From assembly GCF_038562415.1 (NCBI RefSeq), contig NZ_JBCFBA010000001.1, positions 660,414 to 724,413 on the forward strand: DNA of 64,000 nucleotides, written 5' to 3'. This document shows positions 26,317 through 35,638 of the stretch, one piece after another. Every line of letters starts with the position of its first letter. Position 1 is the stretch's first letter. The position numbers were made by a program, and so were the translations under genes. The notes below the pieces were generated by a model. It searched no databases. It worked only from the letters and a program-made list of their open reading frames with translations, and was not told the DNA's origin. This stretch comes from Solidesulfovibrio sp. Its GTDB lineage: Bacteria > Desulfobacterota > Desulfovibrionia > Desulfovibrionales > Desulfovibrionaceae.

Positions 26317-26865
26317 TTACGCGCCCGTTCCAGGATCGATGAGGCCGAAGTCGCCGTTGCGCAGACGGTAGATGACGTTGGGCCGTTCGGTTTCGGAGTT
26401 GATGAACACCAGGAATTCGAGTTTGAGGCTGGTGAGCTGCTCGGCCGCCTCTTCCACGGCCATGGGCTTGGGCTCGTAGGCGTCGGTCTGCACGATGGTC
26501 GGCGTGCGGCCGCCCGCGGCGTCCTCGTTGATGCTGATGACCTGCGTCTGCACGGTCTCGGCGGCCTGGCGGCGGCGATCCTTCTGCTTTTCGCGGAACT
26601 TCTTGGCTTGGGCCTCGACCTTGTCCAGGATCATGTCGATGGTGGAATACATGTCCTCGGAGACTTCATGGGCGGAGATGTGCATGTTGTCGGCCAGGAA
26701 GATGACGTCGGCCATCTGCCGGGTCTTTTCCACGGCCAGGTTGACTTGCAGTTCCGAGGCGTCGGTGGCGACGGTATATTTGGCGAGCTTGTCGAAACGT
26801 TTTCGGGCGTAGTCCCGCAGATGGTCCGACGGTTCGAAATTTTTGAAATTAAAGGTGATGTTCAT
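26317..26865 (-). CDS. hpf: ribosome hibernation-promoting factor, long form
   Basis: A 182-residue protein: the N-terminal RaiA/HPF domain (MNITFNFKNFEPSDHLRDYARKR-like start, VNLAVEKTRQMADVIF) is joined by a linker to the C-terminal dimerisation domain (KPMAVEEAAEQL...FLVFINSETERPNVIYRLRNGDFGLIDP). The long form makes 100S ribosome dimers alone. ATG at 26865. It lies 51 bases after rpoN and abuts ptsN, so it is co-expressed with the sigma-54 regulon machinery. Confidence 0.95.
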   Translation of the reverse strand: MNITFNFKNFEPSDHLRDYARKRFDKLAKYTVATDASELQVNLAVEKTRQMADVIFLADNMHISAHEVSEDMYSTIDMILDKVEAQAKKFREKQKDRRRQAAETVQTQVISINEDAAGGRTPTIVQTDAYEPKPMAVEEAAEQLTSLKLEFLVFINSETERPNVIYRLRNGDFGLIDPGTGA

Positions 26866-26916
26866 GGGATCCTCCGGGGCTGGCGTGGTATTGGGCCGGT
26901 TGCCCGGCCCGAAGCA

Positions 26917-28353
26917 TCAGAAAACTTCCTTGCGTTTGGACGAGGACTCGATGCCCATGGCCGTGCGGTACTTGGCCACCGTGCGGCGGGCGATATTGAT
27001 TTGCAGTTCGTCCTTGAGCATGTCGGCGATGGCCTCGTCGCTGATGGGCCGCTTGGCGTTTTCGCCGGAAATGATGCGCTTGATCATGGCCTTGACCGAT
27101 TCCGAGCCGACGGTGCCGCCGTCGTCGAGGTCCAGGGAGCTGTTGAAGAAGAACTTCAGCTCGTAGATGCCGTGGGGCGTGGCCACGTACTTGTTCGAGG
27201 TGATGCGGCTGACCGTGGATTCGTGCATGCTGATGTCGTCGGCCACGTCCTTTAAAATCAGGGGCCGCAGGCGGGTGACGCCGTCCTCGAAAAAATCCCG
27301 CTGGAACTTGACGATGCTTTCCAGCACCTTGTACAGCGTGCGCTGGCGCTGATACAGGCTTTTCATGAGCCACATGGCCGAGCGCATCTTGTCCTGCAAA
27401 TAGTCCTTGTCCTTGTCCGCCTTGGGGCTGAGCCCATCCATGTAGGCCATGTTGACGTTGAGCCGCGGCATGCCGTCCTCGTTGAGGAGGATGACGAACT
27501 CCTCGCCGTATTTGTACACGAAGGCGTCCGGGCTGACATAGATGGGGTCGCCCGTGCCGTAGCTGGCCCCGGGCATGGGGTTGAGCGTCTGGATCAGCTC
27601 CAGGTATTCCTTGAGCTTTTCCATGGTCAGGCGAAACTTCTTGGCCAGGGGCTTGTAGCGCTTCTTTTCCAGGTCTTCCAGGTGGTCGCGCACCAGTTCG
27701 ATGAGGATGGGGTCGTCCCAGCCGTAGACCTCGATTTGCGTGAGCAGGCATTCGCTGGGCGTGCGGGCGGCCACCCCCACCGGGTCGAAACGCTGGATGC
27801 GGTGCAGCACGCCCTCCACTTCCGCGACGCCGGCGCCGGCCATCTGGGCCACCTCTTCCAGCGAGGCCCGCAAATAGCCCGAGGAGTTGAGGCTGCCGAT
27901 GATGGCCTCACCGATCTCCAGTTCCTTGTCCGTGAAGTTGGACAGCCGCATCTGCCAGCTCATGTGCCCTTCCAGCGACGGCTTGGAGGCGAGCCTGGCA
28001 TCGAAGGACATGCCCTCCTCGGGCAGTTCGGTCTCGCGGGCCAGGGACTGGCGGCTGGTGCTGGCGAAATCGCCGATGTAGTCCTCCCACTCGGCGTTTT
28101 TGAGCAGTTCCTTTTCCATGGCCGCGTCGCTGGAATCGCCCGTGGGCCCCAGGTTTTCCTCGGCCATGGTCCGTTCCGGCTGCCGGTCCTCCTCCGCGGA
28201 TTCCTCCAGGAGGGGATTTTCCAGGAGCTCCTGCTGCACGCTTTCCAGGAGCTCCAGCCGGGAAAGCTGCAGGAGCTTGATGGCTTGCTGCAGTTGGGGA
28301 GTCATCACCAACTGCTGGGAAAGTTTGAGCTGCTGTCGCAGTTCGAGAGCCAT
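26917..28353 (-). CDS. rpoN: RNA polymerase sigma-54 factor
   Basis: A 478-residue RpoN. Region I is the Gln/Leu-rich start (LELRQQLKLSQQLVMTPQLQ), region II is acidic (residues 50-110), the core-binding domain follows (LNSSGYLRAS, FDPVGVAARTPSECLLTQ), then the helix-turn-helix (ADDISMHESTVSRITSNKYV) and the invariant RpoN box ARRTVAKYR near the C-terminus, which contacts the -24 element. ATG at 28353 has only a weak Shine-Dalgarno sequence (GGCGG). The two sigma-54 activators (18776, 55032) and the promoter at 18614 are candidate partners. It is the first gene of the hpf-ptsN-rapZ operon. Confidence 0.97.
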   Translation of the reverse strand: MALELRQQLKLSQQLVMTPQLQQAIKLLQLSRLELLESVQQELLENPLLEESAEEDRQPERTMAEENLGPTGDSSDAAMEKELLKNAEWEDYIGDFASTSRQSLARETELPEEGMSFDARLASKPSLEGHMSWQMRLSNFTDKELEIGEAIIGSLNSSGYLRASLEEVAQMAGAGVAEVEGVLHRIQRFDPVGVAARTPSECLLTQIEVYGWDDPILIELVRDHLEDLEKKRYKPLAKKFRLTMEKLKEYLELIQTLNPMPGASYGTGDPIYVSPDAFVYKYGEEFVILLNEDGMPRLNVNMAYMDGLSPKADKDKDYLQDKMRSAMWLMKSLYQRQRTLYKVLESIVKFQRDFFEDGVTRLRPLILKDVADDISMHESTVSRITSNKYVATPHGIYELKFFFNSSLDLDDGGTVGSESVKAMIKRIISGENAKRPISDEAIADMLKDELQINIARRTVAKYRTAMGIESSSKRKEVF

Positions 28354-28526
28354 TGCTACCGCCGTACGTCCGTATGTTGGTGTTGTTGGGCAAGGCGGGG
28401 GCCGGCCGAGGCCCGCCCCCGCTGAACAAAAACCATGCCACAATCGAAGGGTTGTGGCAATCCGCCAGATTGTCCGTTGTCGTGGAAACCAGTCGCGCCC
28501 GCGCCCGCCAGGCGATGGCTGCCCGC

Positions 28527-30293
<1,767 letters not shown>

Positions 30294-30343
30294 CTATGCC
30301 TTCGGGCGCAATTTTTCAAGGAACCCCCGGGAGGATTTCCCCT

Positions 30344-31153
30344 ATGGCCCAGGTGCGCACCCTCGTGATCACCGGTTACGGCACCAACTGCGAAGTGGAA
30401 TCGGCCCACGCCGCCAGGCAAGCCGGCTCGGACGTCACGGACATCGTGTATTTTTCCGATATCGTGGCCGGACGGACGCGCATCGACGCCTACAACTTTC
30501 TCATTTTTCCGGGCGGCTTTCTCGACGGCGACGACCTGGGCGCCGGGCAGGCCGCGGCCATACGCTGGAAGCACGCGGCCACCGAGGCCGGCGAGGCCCT
30601 GCTCGACCAGCTCAAGGCCTTTTTCCAGGCCAAAGGCCTCATCCTCGGTATCTGCAACGGCTTCCAGCTCCTGGTCAAGCTCGGGTTGCTGCCGGCCCTT
30701 GGCGGCGACTATTTCGCCCGCCAGGTGACCCTTTCCAACAACGACTCGGCCCGGTTCGAGGACCGCTGGGTGACCCTGGCCGCCAATCCGGCCAGCCCCT
30801 GCGTGTTCACCAAGGGCGTGACCCGCCTGGACCTGCCCGTGCGCCATGGCGAGGGCAAGCTCGTGCCCGCCACGCCGCAGGTGCTGGAAGAAATCGTGCG
30901 CACCGGCGCCGTGGCCCTGACCTACGCCGACCCGGCCTCGGGCGCGGCCACCATGGACTATCCGGCCAACCCCAACGGCTCGCCCCACGCCATCGCCGGG
31001 CTGACCGACCCCACGGGCCGCATCCTCGGGCTCATGCCCCACCCCGAAGCCTTCAACCACCCGACCAACCACCCCGGCTACACCCGCGGCGAACGCCCCA
31101 GCCTCGGCACGGTGCTCTTCGACAACGCCGTGGCCTACTTGCGGGCGCATTAG
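30344..31153 (+). CDS. purQ: phosphoribosylformylglycinamidine synthase, glutaminase-type subunit
   Basis: A 269-residue class I glutamine amidotransferase of the PurQ/FGAM synthase type, supplying ammonia in purine synthesis. The triad is in LGICNGFQLLVKLGLLP (Cys about residue 106) and GLMPHPEAF (His/Glu near 231). It is longer than classical PurQ (about 225), with inserted segments, like the C-terminal part of large PurL proteins. ATG at 30344 follows GGGAGG at 8 nt. No purL or purS is adjacent, so the partner must be elsewhere. Confidence 0.88.
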   Translation: MAQVRTLVITGYGTNCEVESAHAARQAGSDVTDIVYFSDIVAGRTRIDAYNFLIFPGGFLDGDDLGAGQAAAIRWKHAATEAGEALLDQLKAFFQAKGLILGICNGFQLLVKLGLLPALGGDYFARQVTLSNNDSARFEDRWVTLAANPASPCVFTKGVTRLDLPVRHGEGKLVPATPQVLEEIVRTGAVALTYADPASGAATMDYPANPNGSPHAIAGLTDPTGRILGLMPHPEAFNHPTNHPGYTRGERPSLGTVLFDNAVAYLRAH

Positions 31154-31175
31154 AAAGAAGAATCGAAGAAGAAGA

Positions 31176-31217
31176 CGCCTCCGGCGGCCAGGAGGGGCAC
31201 GGCCCCTCCTGGACCTC
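31176..31217 (+). repeat. intergenic hairpin repeat, copy 1
   Basis: Starts CGCCTCCGGCGGCCAGGAG and contains the 11-bp hairpin CCAGGAGGGGC-ACG-GCCCCTCCTGG. It is about 90 percent identical to the reverse complement of 62231-62272, with one compensatory base-pair change in the stem. It lies between purQ and tadA. Confidence 0.8.
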
Positions 31218-31278
31218 CCGAAAGGGGGGAAAGGAGGCGAGGCGCGCAATCCGTCGAAACCTGGTGGTATCGGAAAAA

Positions 31279-31824
31279 ATGGCGCTGTTGCCGGCGAAGC
31301 GCTTCGTGGCGGGGGATACCGCCCTGCCCTGCCCGCCGCCGGGATTCACCGGCTTCGAGGAAGTCATGGAACTTGCCCTGGCCAAGGCCCGCGAGACGGC
31401 ACGGGCCGGGGAGGCGCCGGTTGGCGCCGTGGTGCTGGCGCCGTCGGGCGAGGTGCTCGGCGCGGCGGGCAATGCGCCCATCACCCTGGCCGATCCCACG
31501 GCCCACGCCGAAATACTCGCCCTGCGCCAGGCGGCCCGGGCCGTGGGCAACTACCGTCTGCCCGGCGCGATCCTGGCCGTGACCCTGGAGCCGTGCCTGA
31601 TGTGCCTGGGGGCGATGATCCACGCCCGGGTGGGGCTTCTCATCTACGGGGCGCCCGATCCGCGCACCGGGGCGATTGCCTCCCAGCTTTCGGGGCCGGA
31701 TCTGCCGTTTTTCAATCACCGGTTCGACGTGGTGTCCGGTGTGTCGGAAGCGGCCTGCGGCGATTTGTTGCGGGATTTTTTCCGATCCAGGCGGCAGGGC
31801 GCGGCGGGCGGTATTGGCAAATAA
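31279..31824 (+). CDS. tadA: tRNA-specific adenosine deaminase
   Basis: A 181-residue TadA, making inosine at the wobble position of tRNA-Arg(ACG). The zinc/catalytic motif is TAHAEILALR and the second Cys pair is LEPCLMCLGAMIHAR. TadA is usually about 150-165 residues; starting at ATG 31366 (preceded by GAGGAA) would give 152, while ATG 31279 has a weak site, so the true start is uncertain. The tRNA-Ser promoter begins immediately after the stop codon. Confidence 0.92.
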   Translation: MALLPAKRFVAGDTALPCPPPGFTGFEEVMELALAKARETARAGEAPVGAVVLAPSGEVLGAAGNAPITLADPTAHAEILALRQAARAVGNYRLPGAILAVTLEPCLMCLGAMIHARVGLLIYGAPDPRTGAIASQLSGPDLPFFNHRFDVVSGVSEAACGDLLRDFFRSRRQGAAGGIGK

Positions 31825-31835
31825 GGCTTGCCAAT
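31813..31835. repeat. inverted repeat over the tRNA-Ser -35 element
   Basis: ATTGGCAA-ATAAGGC-TTGCCAAT is a perfect 8-bp inverted repeat spanning the tadA stop codon and the -35 hexamer of the tRNA-Ser promoter. It could be an operator or a weak tadA 3' hairpin; there is no T tract. Confidence 0.5.
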
Positions 31836-31856
31836 GTCCCTGTCTGGGTCTATATT
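31828..31856 (+). promoter_or_regulatory. sigma-70-type promoter of tRNA-Ser
   Basis: TTGCCA (31828-31833), 17-bp spacer, TATATT (31851-31856), 29 bases upstream of the mature tRNA. The same TTGCCA -35 hexamer precedes tRNA-Val in this window. Confidence 0.75.
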
Positions 31857-31885
31857 CCCAAATTCCTGCCGGTTCTTTCTCGTGC

Positions 31886-31979
31886 GGAGAGGTACCGAAG
31901 TGGTCGTAACGGGCCCGACTCGAAATCGGGTTGCGGGTGAGTAACCTGCACGTGGGTTCGAATCCCACCCTCTCCGCCA
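31886..31979 (+). tRNA. tRNA-Ser (anticodon CGA)
   Basis: Acceptor arms GGAGAGG/CCTCTCC pair fully, the discriminator is G and CCA is encoded (31977-31979). The anticodon stem CCCGA/TCGGG encloses the loop CTCGAAA (anticodon CGA, reading UCG); a long variable arm typical of class II tRNA follows, and the T arm is GTGGG-TTCGAAT-CCCAC. The downstream side carries a lower-GC islet, so this tRNA gene may have served as an integration site. Confidence 0.96.
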
Positions 31980-31996
31980 ATACAGTTTCCAGCCAA

Positions 31997-32052
31997 GTCC
32001 GACAACGTCCGAAAGTCCAGCAACATCGGCTAGCGATAGTCCGATAGCGTCC
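31997..32052 (+). repeat. cluster of short GTCC(GA) repeats after tRNA-Ser
   Basis: GTCC words occur at 31997, 32007, 32015, 32039 and 32049, most as GTCCGA, starting 18 bases after the tRNA 3' end. Similar short direct repeats flank tRNA attachment sites of tyrosine-integrase elements, where they bind the integrase arms. No integrase gene is present, so this may be a remnant; the reading is tentative. Confidence 0.4.
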
Positions 32053-32088
32053 GCTTGCATCGTTTGACATCCGGACAACGCAAGGGTT

Positions 32089-32300
32089 TCATGTTGTGTT
32101 GCGATGGGAAGGGGCTCGGGGTAACAGGCCCAGCGCCTTTCCGTTTAACGGCATCCCCGATCGTTTGCAGCCGTATCCCTTGTCGGCAAGCATGCAATCA
32201 GCTTCCTGACCTTCTCTGCAAGGCACCACCTGGAGAGTCCAGCCCATCGTCACCTGGAAGCACAAATCGTAGTGTCGCACCGGCGGCCCGATTCGTCCGC
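32089..32300 (-). pseudogene. decayed IS5-type transposase fragment
   Basis: Minus-strand translations in three frames give pieces of an IS5/IS427-type DDE transposase in the right order: ATLRFVLPGDDGLDS (compare LRFVLTPGQ.HDS), then ADCMLADKGYGCK (the ADKGYD box containing the second catalytic Asp), then DAVKRKGAGPVTPS (compare DAI..RGA.PVIPPRSN). Frameshifts separate the pieces and both ends are missing, so it is non-functional. I found no terminal inverted repeats. Bases 32300-32481 hold nothing I can define. The fossil supports the idea that DNA has been inserted beside tRNA-Ser. Confidence 0.6.
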
Positions 32301-32481
32301 TTGTGCCATGCAGATGAAAAAACTTGCGAAAGTGGCGTAGCGCAGCGTAGTCTGGCAGCCACGCCCGCCGAAGCCGACGCACGCGGGGAGACCGCAAATG
32401 CCGGCAGACACGCGAAAGGGCCCCCGCCGGGACACAACAAGAAGCCGCCGGTAAATTGCACACATCTGCGAGAGCCCGCTC

Positions 32482-33495
32482 ATGCCACACGTATCCTTTG
32501 TGAGATTTTGCACCAAGCCCTGGGAAGAGCTTGTCGTTTATCCCAACGGCGAATATTCCATCTGTTGCGGCGGACCGCCCGTGGGCAAAATCCGGCATGC
32601 CGACGAAATCAAGGATCTGTGGAATAACCAGATCATCCTGCAATACAGGGAAAATCTGAACAATGGCTTCGAGTTCGGCATTTGCACGAATTGCATCTAC
32701 CACGGCACTTTGCGCAATACCAGCGACAGGGATCGCACGAGATCGCCACGTGATATCTATCAGGCCAAAATCCCCATTATTTCTTTTGGATTGACCGACC
32801 AATGCAACCTTTCCTGTTTCATGTGCGGCGTATCCAAAAAATATGAAGGAATAAATAGAAAAACAAAGGCTGCCAGACTTCCGTTGGAGTATTGTCGAGA
32901 ATTTGCAATGCATCACTTCTCAAAAGCCAACGGCATCAATACCAATTGCTTTGGAGAACTTTTCCTCTATCCTCATCTCAGGAATTTTCTCCAGTTACTC
33001 AAGGAGCACCGGCCAAAAGTCTTCACAACGACGACGACATCGGGAAGTCTGCCGGTGCCCGCCAAACTCTGGCGGCTTGTCATGGATTCCCATGACCACT
33101 TGATATTCTCCATCGACACCCACGACAAGGCTCTCCACAGAATTATTCGAGGCTTCGACTACGAAACGTTCGAACGCAACATTCGCACGGTGCAACACCT
33201 CTGCGCCACAGAATACCCGCATTTCAAATACGGCTGTTCCGTCGTCCTCATGAAGCTGACCATAGCAACCCTCTACGATACCTTGCGCCAGGTCCACGAG
33301 GAATACGGTTGCCGGTTGTTCAACTTCCAACACGTCAGCGGTTTTCCCTCCCAATCCCTGGCCAAGGAAAAACAGTGGCGCGCCCTTTCCAACGCGAAGC
33401 TCGCCCAATGTCTGGACTACATGAAACGGCACGGTATCGGGAGCAACGGCGAGATAGGCTATTTCCGCGACAAAGCGGGAAACGTGGAAGCCTAG
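32482..33495 (+). CDS. radical SAM protein with N-terminal Cys-rich (SPASM-like) segment
   Basis: A 337-residue radical SAM enzyme. The [4Fe-4S] motif is CNLSCFMC (about residues 112-119). Ahead of it, residues 27-65 contain YSICCGGPPVGKI and GICTNC, which resemble the auxiliary-cluster binding SPASM motif normally found C-terminal. Such proteins modify peptides or act in cell-envelope and sugar pathways, but no substrate gene lies beside it. ATG at 32482. The DNA is visibly poorer in GC (near 50 percent) and uses rare codons for this genome such as ATA, TTT and AAA. Together with tRNA-Ser and the transposase remnant upstream, it looks laterally acquired. Confidence 0.83.
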   Translation: MPHVSFVRFCTKPWEELVVYPNGEYSICCGGPPVGKIRHADEIKDLWNNQIILQYRENLNNGFEFGICTNCIYHGTLRNTSDRDRTRSPRDIYQAKIPIISFGLTDQCNLSCFMCGVSKKYEGINRKTKAARLPLEYCREFAMHHFSKANGINTNCFGELFLYPHLRNFLQLLKEHRPKVFTTTTTSGSLPVPAKLWRLVMDSHDHLIFSIDTHDKALHRIIRGFDYETFERNIRTVQHLCATEYPHFKYGCSVVLMKLTIATLYDTLRQVHEEYGCRLFNFQHVSGFPSQSLAKEKQWRALSNAKLAQCLDYMKRHGIGSNGEIGYFRDKAGNVEA

Positions 33496-33529
33496 GGGGG
33501 AGACGCGGCCGGCAAAACCGGCGATCGGG

Positions 33530-34150
33530 TTAATTGCCTTTCTTTTTTCGCGGCGCCCAGTTGCGGGCCATGGTCTGGATGGATTCGACCTGGCGCGGCG
33601 CAAGCCCGCTTTCGATCTGGTCGCGCAGGGCGACGGCGGCGGGCTTGTCCTCGGCCGCCTGATCCGGCGCCTCCACGGCCAAAATGGACCAGAAATAGGC
33701 CTTGACCGCGTTTTTGGACACGCCCTTGCCGTACAGGTAGAGCGTCGCCAGCAGATACTGCGCCCCGCCCTTGCCGGCCAGCCCCGCTTCGGTGAGCAGC
33801 TTGGCCGCTTCGTCGAAGTTCTGGGCCACGCCCTGGCCGTAATAATAGAGCTTGCCCAGGCAATACTGGCCGTCGGCGTTGCCCGAGGCCGCCGCCTTGC
33901 GGAACCATTCGGCCGCCTTGGCGAAATCCTGGGGCGTGCCCTGGCCGGTGTAGTACATGGCCGCCACCTGGTTCTGCACGGCCGCGTCCCCGGTCGCGGC
34001 CAGGGGCAGGAATTCCTCGAGGGCCTTGGCGTAATCGCCCTCGCGGTAGGCTTTCACCCCTTCCTCAAGCCCGGCCGCGGCCGGCAACGCGCCGACGACC
34101 AGCCAGGCGGCCGCCAGCGCGGTCGCGACAAAGCGCAGGTTCCATCCCAC
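33530..34150 (-). CDS. exported Sel1-repeat protein
   Basis: A 206-residue protein with a signal peptide (VATALAAAWLVVGALPAAAG) and Sel1-like TPR repeats: AVQNQVAAMYYTGQGTPQDF, ADGQYCLGKLYYYGQGVAQNF and GAQYLLATLYLYGKGVSKNA, each a 36-residue unit. Such proteins act as scaffolds, often in the periplasm. GTG at 34150 has GGAAGG about 10 nt upstream. It lies 4 bases after the stop of the AI-2E-type transporter, so the two are co-transcribed. Confidence 0.88.
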   Translation of the reverse strand: MGWNLRFVATALAAAWLVVGALPAAAGLEEGVKAYREGDYAKALEEFLPLAATGDAAVQNQVAAMYYTGQGTPQDFAKAAEWFRKAAASGNADGQYCLGKLYYYGQGVAQNFDEAAKLLTEAGLAGKGGAQYLLATLYLYGKGVSKNAVKAYFWSILAVEAPDQAAEDKPAAVALRDQIESGLAPRQVESIQTMARNWAPRKKKGN

Positions 34151-34154
34151 TGCT

Positions 34155-35270
34155 TCAATCCTTCCGGTCGGGCGAGGCCGCGCCGCGCGTGTGGCCGCCC
34201 GCGACAGATTCCCGGGGGCGGGACAACTGGAATTCCGTGCCGAGAATGACGTGGCGGTAGACGAAGACCGAAATGGGCACGCCCAGCACCATGCCCCACA
34301 GCCCGAAGAGCTTATGGCCGACGTAGAGGATCATCAGCGTGATCAGCGGGCTGATCTTGAACATGGCGGCCACGATGCGCGGGTTGAGCACGTACGTCTC
34401 GATGGTGTGCACGATGATGATCATGACGATGGCCCACAGGGCATGGGACGGGCCGGTGGTGTTGACGGCCACGAGCACGATCGGGGCCGAGGAGATGAAC
34501 GTGCCGAGCACCGGAATGAGCCCGCAGAAAAAGACCACCGTGGACAGCAGCATCACCGGCTCGATGCCGAGGATGTACAGGCCCACGGCCGTCAGCAGCG
34601 TGTTGACGGCGGCGATCATCATCTGGGCCCGGAAGCCCATGCCCACCACGATGGCGAAGCGCACCACGCTGCGGGCCGTGACGTCGTAGATGTCGCGCAG
34701 CCGCGAGTCGCGCAGGGCGATGGTCTTGGCCCGCAGGTTGGGGAAATCGAGCATGATGAGGAAGCTGAACAGCGTGCCCAGCAAAAACGTCGAGACGTAG
34801 TTGGTGATCTGGTTGAAGGAGTTGACGGCCAGGGTGAACAGGGTCTCGGCCTTGACCCCGACCAGGGCCTCCAGGGCCAGGTAGTCCTTGACCTTGGAAA
34901 TGGGCGCGGCCATGTCCGGGGCCAGCCAGGCCCACTGGTCGAGGTGGCGGCGTAGGGTCTCCAGGGTATCCGGCAGCTTTTTGAGGAAGGACGTGGATTC
35001 CGAGCCGAGCTTGGGCAGCACCGAGGACAGCAGCGAGAGCACCACGGCCAAAAAGACGAGGTAGATGACCGCGGCCCACAGCGTGCGCGGGAGCCTGGTC
35101 CTGGCGGCCAGGGTCTCGATGGGGCCGTTAAACAGGAAGCACAGGATGTAGGTGATGAAAACCAGCCCGAACAGGCCGTAGAAATTGGCCAGCCAGACCA
35201 GCCCGAAAAAGGCGGCCCAGATGGCCGGGGTCTTGTTGGTGCGGAAAAACTGGGCGATGTCGAAAGCCAT
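34155..35270 (-). CDS. AI-2E family (PerM/YdiK-type) transporter
   Basis: A 371-residue inner-membrane protein with about eight TM helices in the AI-2E exporter pattern: paired N-terminal helices (AFFGLVWLANFYGLFGLVFITYILCFL), a cytoplasmic or amphipathic middle (SFLKKLPDTLETLRRHLDQ), and the signature PVLGTFISSAPIVLVA followed by the C-terminal helices (VIVAAMFKISPLITLMILYVGHKLFG). Substrates are rarely known; some members are Na+/H+ antiporters. ATG at 35270 is preceded by GGAGCGCTCCCCT. It forms a two-gene operon with the Sel1 protein. Confidence 0.9.
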   Translation of the reverse strand: MAFDIAQFFRTNKTPAIWAAFFGLVWLANFYGLFGLVFITYILCFLFNGPIETLAARTRLPRTLWAAVIYLVFLAVVLSLLSSVLPKLGSESTSFLKKLPDTLETLRRHLDQWAWLAPDMAAPISKVKDYLALEALVGVKAETLFTLAVNSFNQITNYVSTFLLGTLFSFLIMLDFPNLRAKTIALRDSRLRDIYDVTARSVVRFAIVVGMGFRAQMMIAAVNTLLTAVGLYILGIEPVMLLSTVVFFCGLIPVLGTFISSAPIVLVAVNTTGPSHALWAIVMIIIVHTIETYVLNPRIVAAMFKISPLITLMILYVGHKLFGLWGMVLGVPISVFVYRHVILGTEFQLSRPRESVAGGHTRGAASPDRKD

Positions 35271-35335
35271 AGGGGAGCGCTCCTACCACAAACCGTTTAC
35301 GGCCACAATGCCGGCGCGACGGGAGACGGACGGGT

Positions 35336-35578
35336 TCATTCGCGGAAAACACAAGCCGGGAATGGCAGCGCGACGCGGGGGACAAGGCAGGTGCCCCAGG
35401 GAAAAGACACGGAACCCCCCTCGCTGCGGATGCGCATGGCCCCGGGCGGGCGCCCCGGCGGCGGGCGACGCCACGGCTCCCGCACCAGCCCGGGACGGTC
35501 GGCCGGCGGCATGACCGCGCCGGCACAGGCCAGGGCGAGCCCACGAATCAAAAGCAACTTGCCGGGAGAGGGATTCAT
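35336..35578 (-). CDS. possible small exported protein
   Basis: An 80-codon frame in the 368-base gap between the transporter and the aminotransferase. It has a signal-like start (KLLLIRGLALACAGAVMPPA) with a possible lipobox-like LACA, followed by a Pro/Arg-rich tail (REPWRRPPPGRPPGAM). The ATG at 35578 has no Shine-Dalgarno sequence. It could equally be a chance frame in GC-rich DNA. Nothing else in 35271-35638 stands out. Confidence 0.25.
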   Translation of the reverse strand: MNPSPGKLLLIRGLALACAGAVMPPADRPGLVREPWRRPPPGRPPGAMRIRSEGGSVSFPWGTCLVPRVALPFPACVFRE

Positions 35579-35638
35579 CGGTATGTCCGCATCGTTCCGA
35601 CGCCACCCTAGCCGCAACGATCAAGGAAGGCAAACCCC

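Noticed and set aside
31716..32078. Minus-strand frame with the RRGWDSNPR motif across tRNA-Ser
   Set aside because: This is the familiar false protein read from the complement of a tRNA-Ser gene.
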